The notes under the pieces: model-generated
Told to the model about the DNA's origin: nothing
Databases searched by the model: none
Seen by the model: only the letters and a program-made list of their open reading frames with translations
Assembly (NCBI RefSeq): GCF_900104175.1
Contig: NZ_FNIX01000014.1
Location: 1 to 64,000, forward strand
Direction: 5' to 3'
DNA from: Lentzea jiangxiensis
Lineage (GTDB): Bacteria; Actinomycetota; Actinomycetes; Mycobacteriales; Pseudonocardiaceae
DNA length: 64,000 nt
In this document: piece by piece, positions 55,679 through 63,931 of the stretch
Layout: every line of letters starts with the position of its first letter
Numbering within the stretch: the first letter of the stretch is position 1
Position numbers and translations under genes: made by a program

Positions 55679-55767
55679 TTAGGAATGCCTAACCTTTGTT
55701 TGGTTTCCCTTTCCAAACAAAGGTTAGCTTTTCCTCGAATGCAAATTTCGGCATTCTCGGCTAACGT
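55679..55767 (+). promoter_or_regulatory. Ferritin promoter with iron-box halves and a 15-bp inverted repeat
   Basis: TTAGGAATGCCTAACCTTT (55679-55697) matches 13 of 19 iron-box positions. It overlaps a perfect inverted repeat, CTAACCTTTGTTTGG (55689-55703) with CCAAACAAAGGTTAG (55713-55727). The repeat's second arm starts another degenerate box AAAGGTTAGCTTTTCCT. The -10 box TAACGT (55762-55767) lies seven bases before the ferritin ATG. Upstream tandem boxes resemble IdeR activation of mycobacterial bfrB. The repeat could alternatively be the terminator of arcA. Confidence 0.55.
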
Positions 55768-55774
55768 ACTCCGC

Positions 55775-56335
55775 ATGGCCTCGAACGTGAAGAAGATCCT
55801 GTCCAAGCAGTCGAAGTTCCACGAGCTCCTGCAGGCTCAGGTCGGCAACGAGTTCTCCGCTTCGCAGCAGTACGTCGCACTCGCCGTGTGGTTCGACAAC
55901 GAGGACCTCCCGCGCCTCGCGTCGCACTTCTACAAGCAGGCCCTCGAAGAGCGCAACCACGCGATGATGATCGTCAAGTTCCTCATGGACAACGACATCC
56001 CGGCCGTCATTCCCGGCACCGAGACGCCGTTCAACGAGTTCAAGGCCCCGCGCGACCTCGTCGACCTGGCACTGCGCCAGGAGCAGCAGGTCACCGAGCA
56101 GATCGTGGCCCTCGCCAAGGCCGCCCGCGAGGAGGGCGACTACATCGGTGAGCAGTTCGTGCAGTGGTTCCTCAAGGAGCAGGTCGAGGAGGTCTCCTCG
56201 ATGAAGACGCTGCTCACGATCATGGACCGCGCGGACGGCAACATGTTCTACGTGGAGACCTTCCTCACGCGGGAAAGCGTGGGCGACGAAGGCGCCGACA
56301 CCAGCGCTCCGACCGCCGCGGGCGGCACGCTCTGA
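55775..56335 (+). CDS. Ferritin (non-haem, BfrB-like)
   Basis: A 186-residue four-helix-bundle ferritin that oxidises and stores iron. QVGNEFSASQQYVALAVWFD and ALEERNHAMM carry ferroxidase glutamates and histidine, and EQVEEVSSMKTLL the later glutamates. ATG at 55775 is fixed by TAACGT seven bases upstream. Iron-box-like sites upstream suggest DtxR/IdeR control. Confidence 0.95.
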   Translation: MASNVKKILSKQSKFHELLQAQVGNEFSASQQYVALAVWFDNEDLPRLASHFYKQALEERNHAMMIVKFLMDNDIPAVIPGTETPFNEFKAPRDLVDLALRQEQQVTEQIVALAKAAREEGDYIGEQFVQWFLKEQVEEVSSMKTLLTIMDRADGNMFYVETFLTRESVGDEGADTSAPTAAGGTL

Positions 56336-56366
56336 CTTTCCTCCGCACGGTTGAGTGCCTGATCAC

Positions 56367-56404
56367 AAAAGACCTCCCGACCCACCCGGGTCGGGAGGTC
56401 TTTT
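56367..56404. terminator. Bidirectional Rho-independent terminator
   Basis: AAAAGACCTCCCGACCC and GGGTCGGGAGGTCTTTT form a perfect 17-bp stem around a 4-nt loop, with A and T tracts at opposite ends. It ends transcription of ferritin on the plus strand and of the sigma-factor gene on the minus strand, whose stop codon touches it. Confidence 0.95.
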
Positions 56405-57537
56405 CAGTTGTTGAGCCGGGCGGCCTGCCGGGTGAGGTATTCCCGCTCGGCGAGGTTCGTCGCTTTCTCCGCCGCTTCGGCGTAGAGCCGCGCGGCCGTG
56501 CGCAGATCGCCGTCGCGCTCGTGCAGGTAAGCCGAGACGGCCGAATGGCGGGGCAGGGAGTCGTCCAGTTCCGCCAAGGCCTTCAACCCCGCTCGCGGCC
56601 CGTCGGCCTCGCCCACGGCGACCGCGCGGTTGAGCCGGACGACGGGGCTGTCCGTCAGCGCCAGCAGCTCGTCGTACCACTCGACGATCTGCACCCAGTC
56701 GGTCTCCTCGGCCACGGGGGCGTCCGCGTGCAGCGCCGCGATGGCCGCCTGCGCCTGGAACTCCCCCAGCCGGTCCCGCGCGAGCGCCGCCTGCAGCACC
56801 CCGACGCCCTCGGCGATCATCCGCGTGTCCCACTTCCCGCGGTCCTGCTGGGCGAGCGGCACGAGGCTGCCGCCGACCGTCCGGGAGGCGCGGCGGGCGT
56901 GGTGCAGCAGCATGAGCGCGAGCAGGCCGGCGACCTCCGGGTGGTCGACGACGGCGGCGAGCTGCCGGGTGAGCCGGATGGCCTCGGCGGCCAGGTCGAC
57001 GTCGCCGGAGTAGCCCTCGTTGAAGACCAGGTAGAGCACGCGCAGCACCGTGGCGACGTCGCCGGGCTGGTCGAACCGCACGTCGGAGACCGTCTTCTTG
57101 GCACGGCTGATGCGCTGGGCCATCGTCGCCTCCGGCACCAGGTAGGCCTGGGCGATCTGGCGCGTCGTGAGACCGCCGACCGCCCGCAGCGTGAGCGCGA
57201 CGGCCGACGACGGCGTCAGCGACGGGTGCGCGCACAGGAAGTAGAGCTGCAACGTGTCGTCGGACGTCGGTGCCGGCCCCGGCTCCGGTTCGGCGTCGAC
57301 GAGGTCCTCACGCCGGCGCCGCGCCTTCTCGGCCCTGGTGGCGTCGAGGAACTTGCGCCAGGCCGCCGTGACCAGCCAGCCCTTCGGGTCGCGCGGCGGG
57401 TCGTCCGGCCAGACGCGGACGGCCTCGACCAGCGCGTCCTGCACGGCGTCCTCGGCCGCCGCGAAGTCTGCTCCGCGGCGGACGAGGATGCCGAGCACGG
57501 CCGGGGTGAGGCTCCTGAGCAGTGCCTCGTCCACCAT
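56404..57537 (-). CDS. ECF42-type RNA polymerase sigma factor with TPR-like C-terminus
   Basis: A 377-residue sigma factor. Sigma region 2 spans ILVRRGADFAAAEDAVQDALVEA and region 4 GGLTTRQIAQAYLVPEATMAQRI. A long C-terminal domain (about 180-377, DUF6596/TPR-like) includes VLRVLYLVFNEGYSG. This layout with a preceding YCII (DGPF) gene defines the ECF42 group, which lacks a classical anti-sigma factor. The ATG overlaps the YCII stop by one base. The signal is unknown. Confidence 0.92.
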   Translation of the reverse strand: MVDEALLRSLTPAVLGILVRRGADFAAAEDAVQDALVEAVRVWPDDPPRDPKGWLVTAAWRKFLDATRAEKARRRREDLVDAEPEPGPAPTSDDTLQLYFLCAHPSLTPSSAVALTLRAVGGLTTRQIAQAYLVPEATMAQRISRAKKTVSDVRFDQPGDVATVLRVLYLVFNEGYSGDVDLAAEAIRLTRQLAAVVDHPEVAGLLALMLLHHARRASRTVGGSLVPLAQQDRGKWDTRMIAEGVGVLQAALARDRLGEFQAQAAIAALHADAPVAEETDWVQIVEWYDELLALTDSPVVRLNRAVAVGEADGPRAGLKALAELDDSLPRHSAVSAYLHERDGDLRTAARLYAEAAEKATNLAEREYLTRQAARLNN

Positions 57538-57944
57538 CACTCCGTGATCGTCGGCGGCGTGCCGTAGAACGGGCGGACCTCGAGCCATTCGTGGATCGGC
57601 TTGCCGTCCTTGCCCGGTGCCGCCGACAGCTCACCGGCGAGCTCCACCGCGCGCTCGTAGCTGTCGACGTCGATGACCATCCAGCCCGCGATCAGGTCCT
57701 TCGTCTCGGCGAACGGGCCGTCGGTGACGGGCGGCCTGCCCTCACCGTCGTAGCGGACCCAGGCACCCTCCTGCGCGAGAGCCTGACCGTCGACGAACTC
57801 ACCGGTGGTCTTGAGCTTGTCCGCGAAGGCGTTCATGTAGTCGATGTGCGCGGTGATCTCGTCCGGCGACCACTGGTCCATCGGCACGTTGTTCACCGGC
57901 TCCGGGGCGCCGCGGTAGTGCTTGAGCAGCAGGTACTTCGCCAT
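57537..57944 (-). CDS. YCII-related (DGPF) protein linked to ECF42
   Basis: A 135-residue small protein with the DGPF signature in VTDGPFAETKDLIAGWMVIDV. In ECF42 modules such proteins precede the sigma gene and are its likely regulators or targets. The ATG follows an AGGGAGA ribosome-binding site. A dimeric alpha-beta barrel fold is expected. The stretch to the next gene (57945-58044) shows nothing notable. Confidence 0.92.
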   Translation of the reverse strand: MAKYLLLKHYRGAPEPVNNVPMDQWSPDEITAHIDYMNAFADKLKTTGEFVDGQALAQEGAWVRYDGEGRPPVTDGPFAETKDLIAGWMVIDVDSYERAVELAGELSAAPGKDGKPIHEWLEVRPFYGTPPTITE

Positions 57945-58044
57945 CTCTGGAATCTCCCTAGGTGCTGTTGCGACCCATCCTGGCCACTGTCACCACGGGG
58001 ACGACGCCGCAACGCGGATCTCGACACGGTGGCCCGGAGAATTC

Positions 58045-58860
58045 TCAGGCGGTCGGGCAGTCGTGGGCGGCCAGCCGCATGTGGACCATCGTGACCGTGG
58101 TGCCGTTCGTCGTGAAGACGTACGACCACGAAGGCGACGCGGCCATCGGCACGAGCACGGTCGTCCCGCTCTGCGTGGCGCCGCCGTAGGCGGCCTTCAC
58201 CTCGGCCACCGTCGAGCCGACGCCGACGTTCCTCTGCGTCTTGGCCGTGCTCGGCCGGGTGATCCGCACGATCCCCTTGGCCGGTGAGATCACCACGGCG
58301 TCGCTGTCGGGCACCGACCGGGTGGCGTAGGCCGTGCACCGGTTCTCCTGGTCGGCCGGGCTGCTCGGCTCGATCAACGCGCCGGTCGCCAGCGCGTCGG
58401 CCTCGGACATCCCGAGCAGCAGCGCGCCGAGCCTGCCCGGTTCCGCGGGCGGTGGGGGCGGTGGTGACGGCGTCGTCGTCCGCGGCTTGCCCGTCCCGGT
58501 GCCCGGAGGTGTGGTGGCGCCGCCGCTGGAGGCCGGCGGGGTGGCCGCCCGGCTCGAGGAGCCGGGCGCGGCGACCGTGCTGGTCGACGGCGGCAGCGAG
58601 GTCGTGGAGGCGGTGGAGGTGGAGGTGGCGGTCTCCAGCAGTTCGTCGGCGGGGTCGTCGTGCGACAGCGTGCGGAGCTGGGTCGCCCCGAGCCCCACGC
58701 CGACCAGCGCGACCACGAGGAACGCGCTGGAGGTCGCGGCACGCCGCCGGCGGCGCCGGTGCGCACCGCGCAGCACGGCGTCGGTCGCGTCCGGCGCCGG
58801 GTGGACGTCGAGCCGGTCGTCGCCGAACAGCCTGCGCAGGTCGTCGTCGAGATCGCCCAC
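58045..58860 (-). CDS. Membrane-anchored protein following a SigE-type ECF factor
   Basis: A 271-residue protein. A cytoplasmic start rich in Asp and Arg (MGDLDDDLRRLFGDDRLDV) leads to one membrane helix (about 44-60). A long Ser/Thr/Pro linker (about 75-140) and a folded extracellular domain with two cysteines (ENRCTAYATRS and AAHDCPTA) follow. It lies 3 bases after the sigma-factor gene. The layout suits a wall-spanning sensor or atypical anti-sigma factor, but no zinc anti-sigma motif is present. Confidence 0.72.
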   Translation of the reverse strand: MGDLDDDLRRLFGDDRLDVHPAPDATDAVLRGAHRRRRRRAATSSAFLVVALVGVGLGATQLRTLSHDDPADELLETATSTSTASTTSLPPSTSTVAAPGSSSRAATPPASSGGATTPPGTGTGKPRTTTPSPPPPPPAEPGRLGALLLGMSEADALATGALIEPSSPADQENRCTAYATRSVPDSDAVVISPAKGIVRITRPSTAKTQRNVGVGSTVAEVKAAYGGATQSGTTVLVPMAASPSWSYVFTTNGTTVTMVHMRLAAHDCPTA

Positions 58861-58863
58861 CGG

Positions 58864-59421
58864 TCAGTCCCTTCCCAGGCGTGCCCGCAGACTCGCCATC
58901 GCCTTGCTGCTCTGGCTCTTCACCGTGCCGCACGAGATCCCGAGCGCGTCCGCGATCTCGGCCTCGGAGAGGTTCTCGTAGTAGCGGAGCACGACCACCG
59001 CCCGCTGTCGCGGCGGAAGTTCGCGCAGGGCCTGCCAGAGAGGTTCGTTCTCGAGCCTGCTGAGCTCCGGTGCCACGGCACCGCTGTCCGGGATCTCCGC
59101 CACGAGGTTCTCCCGGCGGCGACGGCGCCAGACGCTGATGTGGGTGTTCGCCATCGCGCGGCGGACGTACGCGAGCGGGTCGTCGCCCTTGCGCTGCACC
59201 GCGGCCCAGCGCGAGCCGACCTTCTCCAGCACGGACTGCACCAGGTCGGCGGAGTCGTGCGGATTTCCCGTCAAAGCGTGGCCGTAACGCAGAAGCCCCG
59301 GCATGGACGCGCGCACGAACTCCGCGAAATCCCCCACGGCTTCCGCTCTCCCCCCGCCCCGCTCGGCGGCTGGTCCCCGCTGCAGCACCGCCGTCACGGC
59401 ACGGCCCCCTCCCCGAAGCAA
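58864..59421 (-). CDS. SigE-family ECF sigma factor
   Basis: A sigma factor of up to 185 residues. Region 2 is DFAEFVRASMPGLLRYGHAL with DSADLVQSVLEKV. Region 4 is LPPRQRAVVVLRYYENLSEA with EIADALGISCGTVKSQSSKA. This matches actinobacterial SigE-family ECFs. The first 28 residues are atypical, so the start may be GTG at 59337 (VGDFAEFV). It is coupled to the downstream membrane protein gene. Confidence 0.9.
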   Translation of the reverse strand: MLRGGGRAVTAVLQRGPAAERGGGRAEAVGDFAEFVRASMPGLLRYGHALTGNPHDSADLVQSVLEKVGSRWAAVQRKGDDPLAYVRRAMANTHISVWRRRRRENLVAEIPDSGAVAPELSRLENEPLWQALRELPPRQRAVVVLRYYENLSEAEIADALGISCGTVKSQSSKAMASLRARLGRD

Positions 59422-59472
59422 ACTGCCCCGGGGTGTGCACGCGCAAGACGGCGAAGCGGTTGCCTCGCGGGA

Positions 59473-59811
59473 TCAGGGGGTCGCGACGGCTTCCGGCAGG
59501 ACGAACGAGCCGTCCGGCCGGGGCGGGAAGTCGTGGACCTCCCGGACCGCCGTCACCGGGATGGGGCCGTAGACGTGCGGGAACCACAGCGGCGAGTCGG
59601 GCACCGCCTCCCACCTGGCGGGGACGTCCATCAGCTCCGGGTCGATTACCAGCAACAAAAGCCCGGTCTGCCCGTGGAAGAACTTGCCGGCCGTCACGTG
59701 CACGACACCGCGGTCGGAGCAGTGCACGAACTCCTCGCCCTCGGCGGGCGTGATGGAGCCGGCCGACCGGGCAGCAGCCCAGCCGGCCGTCGTGATGATG
59801 TGCAGCAGCAC
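59473..59811 (-). CDS. DUF952 domain protein
   Basis: A 112-residue protein of the DUF952 family. LLHIITTAGWAAARSAGSIT and EEFVHCSDRGVVHVTAGKFF, then LLLLVIDPELM and PHVYGPIPVTAV, are its typical blocks. GTG at 59811 opens on the conserved VLLHIIT; a longer frame to 59835 would run through DnaA-box-like sites. The function is unknown, though the fold resembles glutathione-S-transferase-like or small phosphotransferase-like domains. Confidence 0.85.
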   Translation of the reverse strand: MLLHIITTAGWAAARSAGSITPAEGEEFVHCSDRGVVHVTAGKFFHGQTGLLLLVIDPELMDVPARWEAVPDSPLWFPHVYGPIPVTAVREVHDFPPRPDGSFVLPEAVATP

Positions 59812-59858
59812 CTGTCCACAGCTCCCTGTGTACAACTATGTGGACAACCTGTGGACTA
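59812..59858. other. Second cluster of DnaA-box-like sequences
   Basis: Four 9-mers lie within 47 bp: CTGTCCACA (59812-59820), TGTGTACAA (59827-59835), TGTGGACAA (59839-59847, the exact complement of TTGTCCACA) and TGTGGACTA (59850-59858). TGTGGACTA also ends the cluster at 28482-28525. The cluster lies directly before the DUF952 start and at the end of the DUF5926 gene. Confidence 0.55.
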
Positions 59859-60791
59859 GCGCAGGGTGATCTGACGTCCCCGCAGGCCCTCACGGGCACG
59901 GCGCTCGGCGTCGCTCAGCGGCTCGTCGGAGGCCAGGGCCTCCAGCAGGCGCTGGCCGAGGGCCTCGGCCGGCTCGGCCCACTCGCGGGCGTGCATCTCG
60001 CGGTCGAGGTCCCAGACCGGCACGAGCAGGCCGTGCGCGCGGAACGAACCGGCGTACCGGGAGCCCTCGCCGAGGTCGAGCTCGCCGCGGGCGGCCAGGC
60101 GGGCCATCGCGGTCAGCAGCTCCTCCTCGGGCTCCGGGCGGACCCAGCGCAGGTGCGCCTTGTCGCCCGCGTCCACCCAGTAGGCGGCCTTCACACCGGG
60201 GGCGTCGAGGCGCTCGGTCGGCAGGATCGCCGCGTTCGCGCGCTCCAGCGACAGCGCGACGTCACCGGTCGGCTCGGTGCCCTCCGGCATCCACCAGATG
60301 AAGTCGGTGTGCAGCTCGGGCGTGATCTCGGCCTCGGGGTCGAGGAGGTCCTGCAGGCGGCCGGGGTTCTCGCCGTTGTCCGGGCCGACGACCGGCAGCA
60401 CGTCACCGGTCTTCGCCTGCTGCGCCCACTGCACCGCGCGCGCGAGGTCGCGGCTGATGTCGCCGGACCGCGTCTGGACCTGCAGGCCCACGAACGGCAC
60501 GTCGTCGCCGCGGATCAGACCGGCGGCCGCCATCGGCAGCACCGTGGCCAGCGTGACCTCGCGCCCGTCCTTGACCGGCAGCTTCACGACCGCCGACGGC
60601 ACGAACTCGCGCAGCGCGATCAGCTCGCACTCGGCGGCGAGGCCCTCGAACGGCCGGGACACGATCACGTCGGTCGCGCCACCGGGCGCGCCGTGGCAGG
60701 CCTTGTAGCGCTTGCCGGAGCCGCACGGGCAGGGCTGCTTCGGGTTGATCCCGTCCTTCGGTGCGTCCTTGACCGCGGTCCGCTTGGCCAC
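59856..60791 (-). CDS. DUF5926 protein with N-terminal SEC-C motif
   Basis: A 311-residue protein. CPCGSGKRYKACHG (21-34; Cys21, Cys23, Cys32, His33) is a SEC-C zinc motif, which in SecA contacts SecB and ribosomes. The rest (FEGLAAECELIALREFVPSA onward) is typical of the actinobacterial DUF5926 family, conserved but uncharacterised. Its last bases overlap the TGTGGACTA box. It lies 28 bases downstream of a phosphodiesterase gene on the same strand. Confidence 0.88.
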   Translation of the reverse strand: MAKRTAVKDAPKDGINPKQPCPCGSGKRYKACHGAPGGATDVIVSRPFEGLAAECELIALREFVPSAVVKLPVKDGREVTLATVLPMAAAGLIRGDDVPFVGLQVQTRSGDISRDLARAVQWAQQAKTGDVLPVVGPDNGENPGRLQDLLDPEAEITPELHTDFIWWMPEGTEPTGDVALSLERANAAILPTERLDAPGVKAAYWVDAGDKAHLRWVRPEPEEELLTAMARLAARGELDLGEGSRYAGSFRAHGLLVPVWDLDREMHAREWAEPAEALGQRLLEALASDEPLSDAERRAREGLRGRQITLR

Positions 60792-60819
60792 CTCGGCCCC
60801 TCCTCGTGTTCAGGCTTGG

Positions 60820-61560
60820 TCAGGTCGCCAAGTTAGCCGTCAGCAGGCGGCGGGTGTTCGCCGGGGCGTTCGTCGCGAGGTAGCGGACCCCCAGGTCACG
60901 GCACAGCGCGATGTCCTCGGCGCTGTCCACCGTCCACACGTACGTCTCGTGGCCCGCCTTGCGCGCGCGGTCGACATATCCGGGGTCGTTGCGCAGCAGG
61001 TGCACCCCCGGCCCGGTGTAGTCGGCGAACGACGGCAACGCGCCGCCGCGGTACCGGCCGAGGCGGTCGAGCAACAGCACCGTGCGGACGTCCGGAGCCA
61101 GGTCGCGGAACGCTTTCACGGCCGTCGGGGAGAACGACATCATGACGATCTGCGCGTCGAGCCGGTGCCTCCGCAACGCCTCGGCGAGCTTGCGTTCGAC
61201 GTCGTTGCGGTACCGGACCGGGTGCTTGGTCTCGACGAAGAGCTGCACGTTCGTGCCCTTGACCAGCTCCAGCAGCTCGTCGAGCACGAGCAGCCCGGCG
61301 GGTTGCCCGTGGCGGTGCCAGCTGCCGTAGTCGTACGCCTTCAGCTGTTCGAGTGATAGCGCGCTGACCGTGCCACGGCCGTTGGACGTGCGGGAGAGCG
61401 TGCGGTCGTGCACACACACGATCTCGCCGTCCCGTGACAACCGGATGTCGCATTCAAGGCCGTCCGCGCCCTCTTCGAGCGCGAGTTCGTAGGCGCCGAT
61501 GGTGTGCTCGGGACGGTCGGTGGACGCGCCACGGTGCGCGACGAGCGAAGGCAGCTGCAC
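60820..61560 (-). CDS. Glycerophosphodiester phosphodiesterase, cytoplasmic
   Basis: A 246-residue TIM-barrel enzyme that cleaves glycerophosphodiesters to glycerol-3-phosphate and an alcohol. LVAHRGASTDRPEHT carries the catalytic histidine and arginine. LECDIRLSRDGEIVCVHD holds the metal-binding glutamate and aspartate and second histidine. There is no signal peptide. GTG at 61560 begins at the conserved fold; the gene is divergent from a P450 across an 89-bp gap with palindromes. Confidence 0.92.
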   Translation of the reverse strand: MQLPSLVAHRGASTDRPEHTIGAYELALEEGADGLECDIRLSRDGEIVCVHDRTLSRTSNGRGTVSALSLEQLKAYDYGSWHRHGQPAGLLVLDELLELVKGTNVQLFVETKHPVRYRNDVERKLAEALRRHRLDAQIVMMSFSPTAVKAFRDLAPDVRTVLLLDRLGRYRGGALPSFADYTGPGVHLLRNDPGYVDRARKAGHETYVWTVDSAEDIALCRDLGVRYLATNAPANTRRLLTANLAT

Positions 61561-61573
61561 AAGCGGAACGATA

Positions 61574-61641
61574 GTTGCTTCGCAACAATTTGAGTCATCA
61601 ATCAAATCTGCGTGGACGAATCGCGAATCGCGACTTACCGT
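61574..61641. promoter_or_regulatory. Divergent phosphodiesterase/P450 promoter with two dyads
   Basis: In an AT-richer gap, GTTGC-TTC-GCAAC (61574-61586) and ATTTGA-N8-TCAAAT (61588-61607) are inverted repeats. CGAATCGCGAATCGCG is a short direct repeat near 61617. TACCGT (61636-61641), eight bases before the P450 GTG, is a candidate -10. The dyads are placed to control both genes. Confidence 0.5.
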
Positions 61642-61649
61642 CCCGCCTT

Positions 61650-62837
61650 GTGACGTTCGACCAGCGCGATCCCGCCTTCATCGCCGACCCGTACCCGGCC
61701 TTCGCCGCCCTGCGCGAAGCCGGTGAGGTGCATCACCACGAGCAGCTGGGTGTCGCCGTCGCCGTCTCGCACGCGGCCTGTTCGGCCGTGCTGCGGCACC
61801 GGTCGCTCGGCCGGATCTGGTCGGACGTCAAGCCGGTCGAGCAGTTCCTGGCGTTCAACCTCCTGCACCGCAACTCGCTGCTGGAGAACGAGCCGCCGAC
61901 GCACACCCGCCTGCGCCGCCTGGTCGCCGCCGCGTTCGGCCGCGGCCACGTCGAGCGCCTGCGCCCGTGGGTCGCCGAACTGGCCGACCGCCTCGTCGAC
62001 GAGCTCGTCGCCAAGATCTCCGACCAGGGCCAGGCGGACCTGCTCGCGCACGTGGCCGCGCCGTTGCCGGTCGAGGTGATTGCCGAGCTGCTCGGCGTGC
62101 CCGGCCAGGACCGCTACCTGCTGCAGCCGTGGTCGAACGCCATCGTGAAGATGTACGAGTACGGCCTCCCCGCCGACCAGCAGGCCGCCGCCGAACGCGC
62201 CGCCGCCGAGTTCGTCGCCTACCTGCGCGAGCTGGTCGCGCTGCGCCGCGTCTCCCCCGGCTCCGACCTGGTGTCCGACCTCGTGGCCGTCACCGACACC
62301 GACGGCGCCAGGCTCACCGAGGACGAACTGGTCGCCACGGCCGTCCTTCTGCTGATGGCAGGCCACGAAGCCACGGTCAACGTCATCGGCAACGGCGTCA
62401 ACGCGCTGATGCAGCACCGTTCGCAGTGGGAGCGCCTCTCGCCGGAGCTGATGCCCACGGCCGTCGAGGAGCTCATCCGTTTCGACTCACCGTTGCAGCT
62501 CTTCGAACGCACGGCCACCGAACGCGTGGAGATCGCCGGTCACGTCGTCGAACCGGGCGAGAAGATCGCCGCCCTGCTCGGTGCCGCCGCCCGCGACCCG
62601 CTGGTGTTCGAGAACCCCGACGTGCTGGACATCGGCCGCGAGAAGAACCAGCACCTCGGGTTCGGCATGGGCATCCACTACTGCCTCGGCGCGCCTCTGG
62701 CCCGCATCGAGGTCGAGGCCGCGCTGTCGGCGTTGCACCGCAAGCTGCCCGGCGCCGTCCTGGCCGAGGAACCGGGCCGCCGCGCGGAGTTCGTCATCCG
62801 CGGCCTGCACTCCCTGTCCCTCGGCAACGGCGGGTGA
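61650..62837 (+). CDS. Cytochrome P450
   Basis: A 395-residue bacterial class I P450. The I-helix oxygen-binding motif is MAGHEATV (236-243), the ExxR motif EELIR (273-277), and the haem-binding loop FGMGIHYCLGAPLAR has ligand Cys345. It resembles the CYP107/CYP105-type group in length and style. GTG at 61650 is set by the TACCGT box. No ferredoxin or biosynthetic genes lie beside it, so the substrate is unknown. Confidence 0.94.
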   Translation: MTFDQRDPAFIADPYPAFAALREAGEVHHHEQLGVAVAVSHAACSAVLRHRSLGRIWSDVKPVEQFLAFNLLHRNSLLENEPPTHTRLRRLVAAAFGRGHVERLRPWVAELADRLVDELVAKISDQGQADLLAHVAAPLPVEVIAELLGVPGQDRYLLQPWSNAIVKMYEYGLPADQQAAAERAAAEFVAYLRELVALRRVSPGSDLVSDLVAVTDTDGARLTEDELVATAVLLLMAGHEATVNVIGNGVNALMQHRSQWERLSPELMPTAVEELIRFDSPLQLFERTATERVEIAGHVVEPGEKIAALLGAAARDPLVFENPDVLDIGREKNQHLGFGMGIHYCLGAPLARIEVEAALSALHRKLPGAVLAEEPGRRAEFVIRGLHSLSLGNGG

Positions 62838-62864
62838 CCGGGCGGCCGGCCCGATCTCGATGGG

Positions 62865-63866
62865 CTAGTACCGCCTGGGGAGCTTGAAGCCGCGCTCCTT
62901 CATCACGACGCGCAGCCGGTCCGGGTAGTCGGTGATGATGCCGTCCACCCCGTCGTCGATCAGCTTGTGCATCGTCGCCGGGTCGTTCACCGTCCACGGG
63001 ACCACTTCGAGCCCGTGGCGGTGGGCGTCCCGGACCAACTCCTTCGTCGTGAACGGGACGTAGCCGGGGTCGCCGACCTTGCCGTTCTGCGGGTTGCCGT
63101 GCACCGGGGACAGGGCGTGGGCGCCGAAGCTGCGCACGGCGCGGGCCACGCTGCCGCCGAAGTTCGCCAGTTCCAGGCCTCCCGTCCACGGTGAGCCGGG
63201 GCGGAGCATCTCGGGCTGGGTCAGCGCCACCAGCGGGATGCGGGGTTCGACCTGGCGCAGGCGCATCAGGGTGCCCCAGTCGAACGACTGGACGGTCACG
63301 TTCCGCAGGAAGCCGGAGCGGCGGATCTCGTGGACGGCGCGGTGCACGAACTGTTCGCGCGGGGCCGTTTCGTGGGGTGCGGCGGCTTCGACCTTGGTCT
63401 CGATGTTGAAGCGGACGCCCCACGCCCGGTGGCGGCGGGCCAGGTCGAAGAGCTCCTGCAGGGTGGGCATGCGGGCGCCGGGCGAGAGTTCCTGGCCGGG
63501 GTACTGCGACCACCTCGTGCTGCCGCAGTCGAGGGTGCGCACCTGCGCGAACGTCAGGTCCTTCACGTACTTGCCCGCGTAGGGGAACGCCGGGTCATCC
63601 GGGAAGGCGGGCGCGGTGTCCTGGCACTTCGCCGGGTTGGTCTTGCGGTCGTGGGTGATGACCTCGCGGCCGTCCCTGGTGATCTGGATGTCCAGCTCCA
63701 GGGTGGTGACGCCCAGTTCGAGCGCTTTGCCGAACGCCTTGAGCGTGCTCTCGACGGTCAGGCCGATGCCGCCGCGGTGCGCCTGGAGGTCGAAGTCCCG
63801 GTGGTGCGCCTGGGCCACGCCTGGTGCGACGAGCGCGATCACCAGGGCCCCGATGAGTGTCCGCAT
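62865..63866 (-). CDS. Secreted glycerophosphodiester phosphodiesterase
   Basis: A 333-residue exported enzyme. A signal peptide (about 1-20, hydrophobic core LIGALVIALVAPGVAQA, AxA-type cleavage) precedes a GDPD barrel. LQAHRGGIGLTVEST and LELDIQITRDGREVITHD carry the catalytic histidines and metal ligands. VRFNIETKVEA and a C-terminal WTVNDPATMHKLIDDGVDG complete the fold. It would act on glycerophosphodiesters or wall teichoic-like polymers outside the cell. It is convergent with the P450 gene. Confidence 0.93.
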   Translation of the reverse strand: MRTLIGALVIALVAPGVAQAHHRDFDLQAHRGGIGLTVESTLKAFGKALELGVTTLELDIQITRDGREVITHDRKTNPAKCQDTAPAFPDDPAFPYAGKYVKDLTFAQVRTLDCGSTRWSQYPGQELSPGARMPTLQELFDLARRHRAWGVRFNIETKVEAAAPHETAPREQFVHRAVHEIRRSGFLRNVTVQSFDWGTLMRLRQVEPRIPLVALTQPEMLRPGSPWTGGLELANFGGSVARAVRSFGAHALSPVHGNPQNGKVGDPGYVPFTTKELVRDAHRHGLEVVPWTVNDPATMHKLIDDGVDGIITDYPDRLRVVMKERGFKLPRRY

Positions 63867-63931
63867 CCACCCAACCTGGCACTGGCGGCACGGCGCCGGC
63901 AGGTCCGGCAGGGCGAACGCCGGCTGAACGA

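Noticed and set aside
55689-55727. Simple intrinsic terminator of arcA
   Set aside because: The 15-bp stem is followed on the plus strand by CTTTTCC, a poor U-tract, and its arms coincide with iron-box sequence, so a purely terminating role was not adopted, though it remains possible.
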